DNA of 43,140 nt from Alicyclobacillaceae bacterium I2511 (GCA_003584005.1 QXHL01000024.1:1-43140); one strand, 5' to 3'. Shown: positions 16,224 through 25,164, counted from the stretch's first letter. Made by a program: numbers and translations. The notes: generated from the sequence alone by a model not told the origin.

Positions 16224-18340
16224 ATTCCCATCACCTCAAAATTCGCATTAATTCTCCGCGCCAGCTCCGTTGCTTCCTCATTAAGCCCTTCCAACTCCGT
16301 ATGTATTTCCCGTAATACTTCCTCAAAATCAAAATCCTCATCCTGCTCCTCCGGTGCAACACCCACATAGCGTCCTGGCGTCAGACTCCAGTCGTTCGCC
16401 TTTATTTCCTCCCGGTCTACCAACTTAACCAATCCCGGCACATCGCGGTATTCTCCGTCCGGGAACCGCTCCAGCAGCCATTCGGCTTGTCGATAATAGT
16501 AGCGAACGAGTTTCAACTGTTCGACAGCTTCTTGCCGGGAGGACTCTACCGCTTTTTTCGCACGGTTTATGTCGCCGTTTACCCACAAACTACTGTCCTT
16601 CGCGCCAAGGTCCTTCTCGCACAGGTCGACCAGACGGTTCACCAACTTATTGACGTGATCCGCTTGCTTCACCAAATCTCGACTTTGCTGAGCCAGCTCA
16701 CCCATATGTTTCTCGGCTTTATTCAAAGACAGCAAATCAAACTTCTGATCGACCCAAAGTCGGTCCTTCTTCATCATCAGATTGAAGAATTGAGTCACAT
16801 CTTCAGAAAACGTTGCAAAGGCAGATTCGAACTCGCTTCGCGCATCTGCGAACCCTTGAGCGTTGTTGACAGAAACGGATGACACGAATGGATGTATCCT
16901 CTCGCGCAAATCTTGCAGTGCAGACACATAACCACGTAATAGATCGATCTCGTTATCGGCTTTGTCCCGAAGAAAATAGCAATGACTGGCTTCGACCAAC
17001 GTTCTGTGCAAATACCTGGTCAGTAGGTCCACAAATCGAGCGTTTTCTCCGCGATACAGCCATACGATGGCGAGCAGGTTTTGCAATTGCTCCGGGCTGA
17101 AATCGTAAATTTTGCGCGTCACTTTGCGGTAGATGTTGCGGGCATCCATCATCAGGACCTTATCCTGGTGCGCTTCTGGCTTGGCGCGATTCAGAAACCA
17201 GAGTTCACAAGGAACCGTCCGGGTATAAAAGAAGTTGGAGCGGATGGCGATCATGACATCGACATCCCCGGTTTCAACGAGCTTGCGCCGAACCTCCGCT
17301 TCATCGCGCCCCGCGCTCGATGCCTGAGAGGACATAACGAACCCGGCACAACCGTGATCGTTCAAATAACTATAGAAATAGCTGATCCACAAGTAGTTGC
17401 CATTGGACACCTTATCGTTTTTGTTGACGCCCGGAAGGCCGAAAGGCAGACGAGGGTCATTCTTGACCTTGTCCGCATCCACTTCGTCTACGTTGAAGGG
17501 GGGATTGGCCATGACAAAATCCGCTTTGCCACGCAAATTATGCGGGTCTTCGTAATAGGTGATGGCCTTCTGAATGTCTCCCTCCAGACCGTGCACAGCC
17601 AGGTTCATCTTGGCCAGGCGGATGGTGGTCGGATTTTTCTCCATGCCGTAAAAGGTCAAGCGTTCGGACGGATTCGCGTGCAACTGCTCAACGAAATGAG
17701 CACTTTGAACAAACATGCCACCGGAGCCACAGGCGGGATCGAGCACAGTCCCGTCTTTTGGCTCCAGCACATTGGCGATGAGGGAGACCAGCGAGACGGG
17801 CGTGAAGAATTCACCACCATCATGGGCCTTCTGGTCCGCAAACTGCGTCAGGAAATATTCGTAAATCCGCCCGAAGATATCGCCGGATGCACGTTTCAAG
17901 GCTTCGGGATTCAGCGTGCGAAGCAGTTGGCCGAGCACATCATTGTCCAACTCTTGATATTCCGATTTTGGCAGGACACCACGTAAAGACTCATAGTCCG
18001 CTTCGATGGATTCCATGGCGTCAATGATGGCACGGGCGCGATCATCGCTGTCTTTCAAAGCAACTAGATAATCAAATTGCGCAATTTCGCGCAGGAAGAT
18101 TGAACTTTTTTGCGAATAGTCCTCTTTGGTTAGCTCGCGGGTACGCCCACCACGGGTAGGTAGTGACGCAACGATGTCATCCTTTACGGCCAGAAACCGA
18201 CTGTAGGCATGACGAAGAAAAATCAGGCCCATGACAGGCATGAAATATTCGTTGCTGGCGTAGTTCGAGTTTGCCCGCATGGTGTCTGCTGCTCCCCACA
18301 GGCGTTTTTCGATGGCTTCTATGTTTTCAAGTTGGGACAA
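16220..18340 (-). CDS. hsdM: Type I restriction-modification methyltransferase (HsdM)
   Basis: The start was chosen at TTG 18340 because GGAGG lies 9 bases upstream and the family N-terminus begins here (SQLENIEAIEKRLWGAADTMRANSNYASNEYF); a longer frame to 18382 lacks a ribosome site. The product of about 706 residues has the HsdM N-terminal helical domain and N6-adenine methyltransferase motifs: SAM-binding DPACGSGGMFV (about 215-225) and catalytic NPPF in VMANPPFNVDEV (about 290-301). A long coiled-coil C-terminus, larger than in classical 500-residue HsdM, includes LVDREEIKANDWSLTPGRYVG. It methylates the host site and forms M2S1 with HsdS and the restriction complex with HsdR. Confidence 0.95.
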   Translation of the reverse strand: MSQLENIEAIEKRLWGAADTMRANSNYASNEYFMPVMGLIFLRHAYSRFLAVKDDIVASLPTRGGRTRELTKEDYSQKSSIFLREIAQFDYLVALKDSDDRARAIIDAMESIEADYESLRGVLPKSEYQELDNDVLGQLLRTLNPEALKRASGDIFGRIYEYFLTQFADQKAHDGGEFFTPVSLVSLIANVLEPKDGTVLDPACGSGGMFVQSAHFVEQLHANPSERLTFYGMEKNPTTIRLAKMNLAVHGLEGDIQKAITYYEDPHNLRGKADFVMANPPFNVDEVDADKVKNDPRLPFGLPGVNKNDKVSNGNYLWISYFYSYLNDHGCAGFVMSSQASSAGRDEAEVRRKLVETGDVDVMIAIRSNFFYTRTVPCELWFLNRAKPEAHQDKVLMMDARNIYRKVTRKIYDFSPEQLQNLLAIVWLYRGENARFVDLLTRYLHRTLVEASHCYFLRDKADNEIDLLRGYVSALQDLRERIHPFVSSVSVNNAQGFADARSEFESAFATFSEDVTQFFNLMMKKDRLWVDQKFDLLSLNKAEKHMGELAQQSRDLVKQADHVNKLVNRLVDLCEKDLGAKDSSLWVNGDINRAKKAVESSRQEAVEQLKLVRYYYRQAEWLLERFPDGEYRDVPGLVKLVDREEIKANDWSLTPGRYVGVAPEEQDEDFDFEEVLREIHTELEGLNEEATELARRINANFEVMGI

Positions 18341-18467
18341 GGGTATGTACCTCCGGAAGTAGCACTGAACTTGAAACGGCAATGGACTTGGCCAGAGATA
18401 ATCAAATGTGATCCCTGATACTGCGTTTCAGTACTGATTCTATTCGTTCTGCATGGTGCAATTTCCT

Positions 18468-18496
18468 GCTATAGGAGATCTATTGCCTCTTGTCAA
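18468..18496 (-). promoter_or_regulatory. Sigma-A type promoter of the hsd operon
   Basis: On the minus strand TTGACA (18491-18496) and TATAGC (18468-18473) are separated by 17 bases, a near-consensus vegetative promoter placed about 130 bases upstream of the hsdM start. No other strong candidate was seen between 18341 and 18654. Confidence 0.6.
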
Positions 18497-18654
18497 GCCG
18501 AGTTTTTCTTGCTGCCCTCTATTGCCAACGAAAATAGGAAGTACATGGATGATTCGAGAACGTAACAAACTTGTACAGCGGATCTTGGGTGGATTAGTTC
18601 GTATGTGGGGTTAGAGTCCCGTGAGGAGTTTCTTGACGAAGGAACGAATAATGT

Positions 18655-18945
18655 TCAATTAAACGACGTGAAAGAGGAAAAAAGCGAAGTAGACGAGGAT
18701 AAAAATGTAAGCAATTCTGACGTCGTCATGAAATCTCCTCGTTGGTATGCATTCCGACTACTCTGAATCAATTCACCAAGATGAGGGTCAGCCTGCACTT
18801 CGGAAGCGATGGTTTCCACATCATTGGCTTGAAATACAATCGTGACCTGACCCTTTCCCGGAATGAAAACTTGACACACAGAGTGCTCCTTGTCTAACTT
18901 TTCAATGCGTTCCATCAGTTCATGTGAGGTATGAACGATATCCAC
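18655..18945 (-). CDS. Orphan antitoxin-like protein
   Basis: A 96-residue protein from a GTG preceded by a strong AGGAGGTGA. The part VETIASEVQADPHLGELIQSSRNAYQRGDFMTTSELLTFL parallels the tail of the antitoxin-like protein at 5356-5628. The last residues (SSSTSLFSSFTSFN) are low complexity and may reflect a changed reading end. No toxin gene is adjacent; the next gene upstream is a decayed tyrosine recombinase, as in the 5.3-6.5 kb module. It could be a solitary antitoxin or a regulator of the recombinase unit. Confidence 0.55.
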   Translation of the reverse strand: MDIVHTSHELMERIEKLDKEHSVCQVFIPGKGQVTIVFQANDVETIASEVQADPHLGELIQSSRNAYQRGDFMTTSELLTFLSSSTSLFSSFTSFN

Positions 18946-19012
18946 GGTCCGCTGTCACCTCCTGAATTCCATGCATCCATTATACAGCGACGGGCCATCA
19001 CAGTATACGTTT

Positions 19013-19570
19013 TCAGATGGTGTTCGGATGTAAGACAACCTCACGTCCCCACAAGTGGATGTACCGATTGACCATGTCCATCGTCTTATGGCGCAGAATC
19101 CGTCTCAAGGTAAATGCATCGCCACCGTTTAGAATCCATATTCTGGCAAAGGTATGCCGGAATGTATGGGCGCTGACTCGAACATTGCAAATCCCGGCTC
19201 GCTTCACGTAATGTGCAATGGCGTGCTAGATGGTTGAGCGGTTCAGGCGCCTGCCGTCCAATGTCACGAAGAGGGCGGAAGATGAGGTTGGAAATCTACC
19301 TCTCTCTTTGATGTACGTTGCAAGAAGGTGGACGATGGGCTCGCTCAGTGGGAGGTCATCCGTAGTATTCGTTTTGCCATCTACATTTTTCAAAACTTTT
19401 CCTTACAAACCCACTTGGTCAACGTTCAAATCGACCAGTTCTCGCAACCGAATGCCGTTATCTAACATAAGAGCCATGATCGTTTTATCTCGAAGTCCAA
19501 CGAATGTCATCGTATTACACTGCGCCAAAATCTTCATGTACTGTTGTTCTTCAAACGAATGAATGCCCAT
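19013..19570 (-). pseudogene. Tyrosine recombinase, catalytic domain only, two in-frame stops
   Basis: From ATG 19570 the frame reads MGIHSFEEQQYMKILAQC, TFVGLRDKTIMALMLDNGIRLRELVDLN (catalytic Arg), TAA at 19403-19405, then PLSEPIVHLLATYIKERG, RRLNRSTI, TAG at 19226-19228, and HAIAHYVKRAG, VRVSAHTFRHTFARIWILNGGDAF (His-x-x-Arg), LRRILRHKTMDMVNRYIHL (His and Tyr). Both stops sit where relatives commonly have Gln and are one C to T change from CAA/CAG. The N-terminal DNA-binding domain is lacking. The sequence is distinct from the other two recombinases in the window, so it is a separate lineage. It directly follows the truncated OB/HD gene. Confidence 0.8.
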
Positions 19571-19582
19571 GTTCGTTTCAAT

Positions 19583-19604
19583 GTGTGCGTAAAATAACGC
19601 ACAC
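19583..19604. terminator. Hairpin between the OB/HD gene and the recombinase remnant
   Basis: An 8-bp perfect stem GTGTGCGT/ACGCACAC with a 6-base loop lies 14 bases past the 19618 gene stop. It has only a weak T-rich flank on either strand, so termination is plausible but not certain. Confidence 0.4.
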
Positions 19605-19617
19605 CTTTAACCAGGAT

Positions 19618-20388
19618 TCAATTCAGATAATCCACCGATCCGGGATATTTCTCGATGCGTCCACCGGCTATGAAATCGGTCAGACTCGGTTGAACACCAA
19701 GAATAATCGCCAGCATCGCGTGAACGGGGTTGAACGCTTTCTTGTACAAATACGTCAAGGCTTTGAGTACCCAACGCAGATGAGTCAGAATCCCCGCGCT
19801 GTATTTGTGTCGCTTACTTTCGGGGTCAACGGCACTGAGAAGTGAGTCCCAATGTAATTCAAGACCACCCAATGCCAGGTCCTTATAAGGTTCAGGCAGG
19901 GATTCGATCATGAGCATCGTCTGCATGACCGTATGGCTTAATCCCAAAACGTGAGAATCCGGAATGATCACGCGAATGCCCGCAAAATCAAGCGAGTTGA
20001 CGACCATTTGCAACTTGCCCGATGCTGATGGATACTCCTGAACGAAACCACTGGCAACCGCTTCCTTGCCCTTACCAATCTTTTCGACCAACGTGTTGAG
20101 GTACGATTCATCGGTCTCCCACATGACACCTTGCATATGATCAGTCTCGTCCTCCAGATCAAGCAGGAGAAAGGGCTGACCAAAGCGTGTTTTGGCCCGA
20201 CAAATCACTTTGACGGACGTACCCAAATATTCGACCTTATCACCAATTTGTAGATCCTCGATACTGATTGGACTTTCCGCCCTGCGTATTTCAGGAAGCG
20301 GGAAGCGAGCGGTAATCCGCTCGAAGTCTGTTTCCGTATAATCGCGATCCAGCCAAGGTGACAATACTTCGTTGATTGCGATAGCCAT
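19618..20388 (-). CDS. YhaM-like protein: OB-fold plus degenerate/truncated HD domain
   Basis: The 256-residue product has an OB-fold (about residues 45-135: IGDKVEYLGTSVKVICRAKTRFGQPFLLLDLEDETDHMQGVMW ... EAVASGFVQEYPSASGKLQMVV) as in the 3'-5' exoribonuclease YhaM. The beginning of an HD-like helical domain follows (ESKRHKYSAGILTHLRWVLKAL). In YhaM an HD(I/L)GK metal-binding motif follows AIIL; here the text runs MLAIILGVQPSLTD with no His-Asp dyad, and the protein ends soon after. It may therefore bind nucleic acid without cleaving it, or be truncated by the rearrangement that brought in the recombinase 47 bases away. Its start is 2 bases from the stop of the 81-residue gene, so they form an operon under the XRE-controlled promoter. 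Confidence 0.65.
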   Translation of the reverse strand: MAIAINEVLSPWLDRDYTETDFERITARFPLPEIRRAESPISIEDLQIGDKVEYLGTSVKVICRAKTRFGQPFLLLDLEDETDHMQGVMWETDESYLNTLVEKIGKGKEAVASGFVQEYPSASGKLQMVVNSLDFAGIRVIIPDSHVLGLSHTVMQTMLMIESLPEPYKDLALGGLELHWDSLLSAVDPESKRHKYSAGILTHLRWVLKALTYLYKKAFNPVHAMLAIILGVQPSLTDFIAGGRIEKYPGSVDYLN

Positions 20389-20390
20389 GC

Positions 20391-20636
20391 TTACCGATCT
20401 CCTTTGTCAGATGACTGAAGATGTTGCAACGCATCGGACCAACCTAACCTGTAAAATGCTTTGCTCGCTTCGCTGACCAGCTCGTTATAATCATCATCGA
20501 CTTCCGCGAAGCCGTCCCGGAACTCCTCCGGCAGTTCTTTCATAAGGTCCCTGAACTTGAACAGCGTGATCGTAAGAGCTACTGCGTACTCCAGCGAGAT
20601 ATCTTGTGGCGAACTGTTCGCCCATTGACGAAACAT
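20391..20636 (-). CDS. Hypothetical protein, 81 aa
   Basis: Starts at ATG after AGGAATTT and encodes a helical acidic protein (MFRQWANSSPQDISLEYAVALTITLFKFRDLMKELPEEFRDGFAEVDDDYNELVSEASKAFYRLGW). No family recognised. It immediately precedes the OB/HD-like gene (2 bases) and follows a short 15-codon ORF, all reading from the promoter at 20783-20811. Probably a partner of the OB-fold protein. Confidence 0.65.
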   Translation of the reverse strand: MFRQWANSSPQDISLEYAVALTITLFKFRDLMKELPEEFRDGFAEVDDDYNELVSEASKAFYRLGWSDALQHLQSSDKGDR

Positions 20637-20653
20637 AAATTCCTAATCTTCCA

Positions 20654-20701
20654 TCATCTTTTTTCTTCTTCCTTGAAGCCTTGCTGCTGTTCTTCTGACA
20701 T
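20654..20701 (-). CDS. Short leader ORF, 15 aa
   Basis: ATG six bases after a strong GGGAGG ribosome site opens MSEEQQQGFKEEEKR and stops at TGA. It is the first good translation start after the promoter, 17 bases upstream of the 81-residue gene. It may be a coupling or leader peptide, or the remains of a longer gene. Confidence 0.35.
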   Translation of the reverse strand: MSEEQQQGFKEEEKR

Positions 20702-20782
20702 AATGGTCCTCCCGTAATTGCGAAACCCACCGTCTTATGGTTATGATTAACGTGGGTACGCATATAATTAACTTCTGTAGTT

Positions 20783-20811
20783 ATACTATAACTTCAGAAG
20801 TTATAAGTCAA
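20783..20811 (-). promoter_or_regulatory. Promoter with palindromic operator in its spacer
   Basis: On the minus strand TTGACT (20806-20811) and TAGTAT (20783-20788) are 17 bases apart. The palindrome TATAACTTCAGAAGTTATA (20787-20805) fills the spacer exactly, and a diverged half-repeat (TTAACTTCTGTAGTTATA) lies beside it at 20768-20785. This is the geometry of a repressor operator. The divergent XRE gene at 20839 is the obvious candidate, so it likely controls both itself and the minus-strand operon. Confidence 0.7.
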
Positions 20812-20838
20812 TACTTTTTTCTTGTGAGGTGAGGAATA

Positions 20839-21060
20839 TTGATCAAAATGCACCTAAGCAAGCTGTTGGGTGAAAAGCGAATGACACAAACCCGATTGGC
20901 TCAACTGGCGGGCGTTCGCCCAAGCACAGTAAACGTCTTTTATCATGAGACCATCAAACGTATTGATGTGGAAATGCTCGATGCCATATGCCGGGTCTTA
21001 CAATGTCAGCCGGGCGATTTGCTAGAGTACGTTGAGGATGATTCGGGGACATTGGGGTAG
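20839..21060 (+). CDS. XRE/Cro-CI family transcriptional regulator
   Basis: The 73-residue protein is a single helix-turn-helix domain: LSKLLGEKRMTQTRLAQLAGVRPSTVNVFYHETIKRIDVEMLDAICRVLQCQPGDLLEYV, where TQTRLAQLAGVRPSTVNVFY is the HTH. The TTG start fits GAGGTGAGG just upstream and the family N-terminus (M-I-K/R-x-x-L-SxLLGEKR); the ATG at 20848 is the alternative. It is divergent from the 20636 operon, with a palindromic operator between them, so autoregulated repression is likely. Confidence 0.9.
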   Translation: MIKMHLSKLLGEKRMTQTRLAQLAGVRPSTVNVFYHETIKRIDVEMLDAICRVLQCQPGDLLEYVEDDSGTLG

Positions 21061-21591
21061 CTAATCCTTGACTTCGGCGATTAGTGCGTACAAAGACCAC
21101 TGATGAATCAACATGAAAATAAGCCTACTAAAATTCGACGCAGTAGGCTTATCGCATGATAAAATTAAGTTGTTGAACAAACGGGCTGAAGTGGTTAATA
21201 GTCACTTACTGCTTTTATATGGTAAAATTTTACCAAAGACGAATTGGTTGATTTAACGTTGGATGCCAATAATCGTTTCTAAAAACCGCCTGACTTCGAA
21301 TGTCGGGATAGTTGACTGTAGCGAGGGCGGAGCCAAGAACGACAGGTACAGCTGTCACCGATATCGACATTATCAAGACGACGCTGATTCTTTTTAAACT
21401 ATTGCGTTATAGATGCGTTAGCCGCGTTGACATGCCTAATGAGTATGGTGGTATTAGTGTGTAGAACGTAGACGAAGCGAGATATTGCACGTCAAGATGT
21501 TAAGTCGGATACGTCAAGACCTTGGTAAAAGGAGTTACTTATTCAGATCGAATCAGCAAGTGATTGCGCATGGTGACAATGGGGGAAGCAC
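21061..21591. other. 530-base intergenic region with two palindromes upstream of the SIR2 gene
   Basis: No protein gene is credible here. An 11-bp stem ATAAGCCTACT/AGTAGGCTTAT (21119-21152, 12-base loop) follows the XRE gene and may act as its terminator, although no T-run follows. A perfect 16-base palindrome TGGTAAAATTTTACCA lies at 21220-21235 and looks like a regulator site. A TTGACA at 21427 with TATTAG 19 bases on is a weak promoter candidate for the SIR2 gene. Confidence 0.45.
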
Positions 21592-24500
21592 ATGGCTAAT
21601 TGGAGAGAATATAAGGCGCATTTAGATTTAATTCGTAGCCATCTTGACAACCATAAGGCTATCCTCTTCGTAGGTGCTGGTTTATCACTCAATGCTGATC
21701 CAAGATCGGCTCAGACTACTGAACATTTCAAAACGTGGTCACAATTTATCGAGCAACTAGGGCAACGTTTGTGGAGTGACTTATACAATAATAACCGGCG
21801 GAAATTTGACCAGAAAGTATTAGGCAATTATCTTCATGTGGCTCAGTTATACCAAGAGGAATTCGGCACTGAGGCATTTTACGCTGAATTGCTTAAAGCA
21901 ATTCCTACGGACGACTACAAGCCCTCTGAAGCGCATCGCCTGCTACTGTCTGTGAACTGGAAGGACATTATTACGACGAATCAGGATAACCTGATTGAAC
22001 GGGCATTGAACGACCAATTCGAGTCGTTCGACGTAATCGTCGATGATTTGGACATACCGGCGAAAAATCGAGGCAAAAGGCTGTACAAAATGCATGGCAG
22101 TATTGAAAGTCCGTCGACAATCGTGTTTACTGAAGAACATTATCGTACATACGAGATGAATCATCCGCTTCTATTCGTCAAACTAAAATCATTGTTTTCC
22201 GAAAACACTGTGGTGTTCGTTGGCTACAGCTTATCCGATCCTGATTTTAAGATCATTCATGGATGGGTAAGTGATGTTTTAAGTCGAGACTTTCAGCGCA
22301 AGGCATATGCTTTCGTATTTGAGGACGACATTGACCCATACACAGCACAATATTGGCTGAAGCGCAATATTGTGCTGTTGCCTATCCAGACTAAAGGACA
22401 TTTGAATAGAAAACAGGCATTCATTGCAGAAATCAAGCCTTACATTGCTTATCTCAAGGGCGACGTCACGGACGTAGACCAAACAGAGTCAGTTGTAACC
22501 CAATTCCTTCGCAGGTATGCCAACTCACCGACAATTGATGCGAAATCCATGACAGATGATTTAATGAAGCTTCCTGATAGCGACGACAGGGCGGATTTTG
22601 TACGCTTACAAGGCCTATTCAGGTCGACTGCCAATCATGCAACTGACTTAACTGTCGAAGAACGATATCGTTTTTTTTCGGCGTGGTCACGATTTTTAAG
22701 CGCGTTTTGGTTGATTCCTGGTGATATAAAACTCGTTGATTATCTCATAATTTCTCTTGAGGAAAATCCAGAATGGGATCTAAAGTACAAATTGTACATC
22801 TACATGTGGGAAAAGATCAGCTATCTGATTGAAATTGGGAAATATGCCGAAGCCGCGGCGTTTGGTGAATCATTCGTTGAAAGACATCCAGATACACCCC
22901 TAAACTATAAAAACGAAATTACCTTCGTTCGCTTTATCGCCGCCAAGTTTGGCTTTGATTTAACAACGATATCGAGTTTAATGAGGCAAATTCATCTGGA
23001 ATCAGAGGACGCCACGTGGTTCAACCGATTAGGAAACGTGCATCTTTTACTCGGCGACGATGTAACGGCGAATGCATTTTTCCAACGTGCACTGAAAACA
23101 GCTATGGAAACACGAGACACTTGGAATGAATATGTCACTCTACGCTCGATGGTTTCTATGACTGACGCCCTTACTGCCGAGGGCCAAGATTTGCACAAGA
23201 AGGTCTACTCCGTTTCAAAGAAGCTCCGTGAATCTACCCCGCAAGATTCCCGTTTTAAGCAACTTCAAGAGTTGGAGAAGATAAAGGAACGTTGGAATGA
23301 ATATCAATTGTGGAAAAATGAACACGACGCTGAAGGAGGCTTGTCCTATAACAGTGAGACGACCAACATCCTTGCTGATTATTTCAAATTGGTTCTTTTT
23401 GTACAAACACACGGATTCCCCGATTCGTATCTAGAAGGGAAGGAATACAGTCGTGTGGCTGCCATGTATTTTGAACACGGACTCATTGCTGATGGTGTGC
23501 GATCAGCAATTTATTTCGGGCGAACCAGTGTAATTTCAAAGTTTATGGAGTTTCATAAAGTGGCGCAGCTTTCTCCAGAACAGAGACGGGAAATGGTTCA
23601 ACTCGCGCAAGACGTTAATACCAAGATACAGGCGTGGCTGAACCGTCCGGAACAAATGCGGTATTTTAATGTTATGTCCAAATGGTTGACAGTGCTGGCG
23701 GAATTTTGGTCGGTTTTAATGCCGATATTGGCTCCAGATGAAATGGAGCAAACAGAACAAAATGTGTTTTCACTATTTCGGAGAATCCAGGGTAACCGCG
23801 GATTGGACGCATTTGGACTGTGTAGGAAATCACTGGTTGATTCTATGGGACAAGTCCTCTTCTACACTAATGACGATAACGCCAGAAATTATATTATAGA
23901 AATGCTTAAGGATTCTGCTAATGATATGCGGATAGCGACAGCTTTTAGTAGTGTTCCGTGGGATCTGTTTGAAAAGCCATTGGATATCTCCAGTGAATTG
24001 GCAGGTCAACTGCTCATCAATAATTTTGGGGTTATGTATTCGATGCTTTCCAACGACCTCTTACCCGAACAGACACGGGAAGCGGTACGACAAGTGCTAT
24101 ACCCTAAAGATGAAACAGGCAATGCTCCTAGCATAGATGTGGGATTCCTATTTCTGCGATTTTTCACGGATTCTGTGGACGAGGAAATGGCACGCAGGAT
24201 GGTTGAACATCAGTTAAGTGCCCTCTTCGAAAGAGACAGTTCACGGGATGTAGATTACCTCATGGTCTCTCAGTATCTAGTTCAATATCTCAGTCATGGC
24301 GATGCAGAGCGCTTAATCAATGTATGTGACAGGAAAATTCAAAACACAGAGCGACCACATCCCCTATTTTTAAAACATCAGATAGTTACCGCATTTTTAC
24401 TTTTGTTGAACAGTCTGTTACAAGCGGATATTCTCAATGACCCCGATGTTCTCATTCGAGCGATACGTCAATATAATGAACACCTGGGGCAACAGGCCTT

Positions 24501-24975
24501 TCAGTTATTTGGAACACTACGTTCCTTACCAAATGACCTTAATGTACCGCGCATTTTGATGGATGGAATCCGAAGCACTGTGTTAAGACAGAGGAGAGAC
24601 TATATCTTCTTGTCGGGACAATGGTTAAAGGATACGGTGGATCTTGACTTAGACCACCAACTTCTACTGGATATGGTTCTTGCGGGTTGCCTGGACTCTA
24701 ACCCACAGATATCCAGCGAAAGCATTCGTGCCGTTGCATTTATCGTCAAAAGTAATCATTCGTGGATGGCAAGTTATATTGTCAGGATATTGAACGTCAC
24801 GGAAGGACTTACATTCAGGCACCATACAGGTTTTTTGACGAACTTGGCGTTTCTGTACAGGTCTCTTTCAAAGTGTACGGAAATTTCCGAGACAGAGCGA
24901 GAGCGCATTCAAGCTGTTTGTGTGAAACTGGAGGGTTTACCTTACGGTAATGTTCGGCGGGAATTATCCCTTTAA
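21592..24975 (+). CDS. SIR2-domain protein, defence-associated sirtuin type
   Basis: The 1127-residue protein has an N-terminal SIR2 domain (about residues 20-290): NAD-binding AILFVGAGLS (24-33), WKDIITTNQDNLIERAL with the catalytic Asn, LYKMHGSIESPS with the catalytic His (about 166-177), and VVFVGYSLSDPDFKIIHGW. The rest, over 800 residues, is helical (TPR/HEAT-like) without recognised enzymatic motifs. This size and layout match the defence-associated sirtuins (DSR1/DSR2-type), which deplete NAD+ on sensing phage. Sensor identity is not readable. It stands alone on the plus strand, with a GGGGGAAG ribosome site 6 bases before ATG, and is intact. Confidence 0.88.
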   Translation: MANWREYKAHLDLIRSHLDNHKAILFVGAGLSLNADPRSAQTTEHFKTWSQFIEQLGQRLWSDLYNNNRRKFDQKVLGNYLHVAQLYQEEFGTEAFYAELLKAIPTDDYKPSEAHRLLLSVNWKDIITTNQDNLIERALNDQFESFDVIVDDLDIPAKNRGKRLYKMHGSIESPSTIVFTEEHYRTYEMNHPLLFVKLKSLFSENTVVFVGYSLSDPDFKIIHGWVSDVLSRDFQRKAYAFVFEDDIDPYTAQYWLKRNIVLLPIQTKGHLNRKQAFIAEIKPYIAYLKGDVTDVDQTESVVTQFLRRYANSPTIDAKSMTDDLMKLPDSDDRADFVRLQGLFRSTANHATDLTVEERYRFFSAWSRFLSAFWLIPGDIKLVDYLIISLEENPEWDLKYKLYIYMWEKISYLIEIGKYAEAAAFGESFVERHPDTPLNYKNEITFVRFIAAKFGFDLTTISSLMRQIHLESEDATWFNRLGNVHLLLGDDVTANAFFQRALKTAMETRDTWNEYVTLRSMVSMTDALTAEGQDLHKKVYSVSKKLRESTPQDSRFKQLQELEKIKERWNEYQLWKNEHDAEGGLSYNSETTNILADYFKLVLFVQTHGFPDSYLEGKEYSRVAAMYFEHGLIADGVRSAIYFGRTSVISKFMEFHKVAQLSPEQRREMVQLAQDVNTKIQAWLNRPEQMRYFNVMSKWLTVLAEFWSVLMPILAPDEMEQTEQNVFSLFRRIQGNRGLDAFGLCRKSLVDSMGQVLFYTNDDNARNYIIEMLKDSANDMRIATAFSSVPWDLFEKPLDISSELAGQLLINNFGVMYSMLSNDLLPEQTREAVRQVLYPKDETGNAPSIDVGFLFLRFFTDSVDEEMARRMVEHQLSALFERDSSRDVDYLMVSQYLVQYLSHGDAERLINVCDRKIQNTERPHPLFLKHQIVTAFLLLLNSLLQADILNDPDVLIRAIRQYNEHLGQQAFQLFGTLRSLPNDLNVPRILMDGIRSTVLRQRRDYIFLSGQWLKDTVDLDLDHQLLLDMVLAGCLDSNPQISSESIRAVAFIVKSNHSWMASYIVRILNVTEGLTFRHHTGFLTNLAFLYRSLSKCTEISETERERIQAVCVKLEGLPYGNVRRELSL

Positions 24976-25164
24976 ATTTAAAAAAGAAATCATAAGAGGT
25001 CTAGGACGAACGTTCTGAAAGATGATGTGTCCCTACTACATCGACCCAAAATATTAGTTGCGTACAATTGAATGCTATCTATCGGGGGCGAATGTTCAAG
25101 AAGGCTGTGCTGGTGTACTGCTAAATCTAACGGTAAACCATTACACAAAGTTGACTCAAAAGCT

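Noticed and set aside
20494-20763. 89-codon minus-strand frame overlapping the 81-residue gene
   Set aside because: Largely overlaps a better frame with its own ribosome site, and the sequence looks non-native.
21061-21591. Retron-type or CRISPR-type non-coding RNA
   Set aside because: No reverse transcriptase nearby, no repeat-spacer array, and only two simple palindromes were found.
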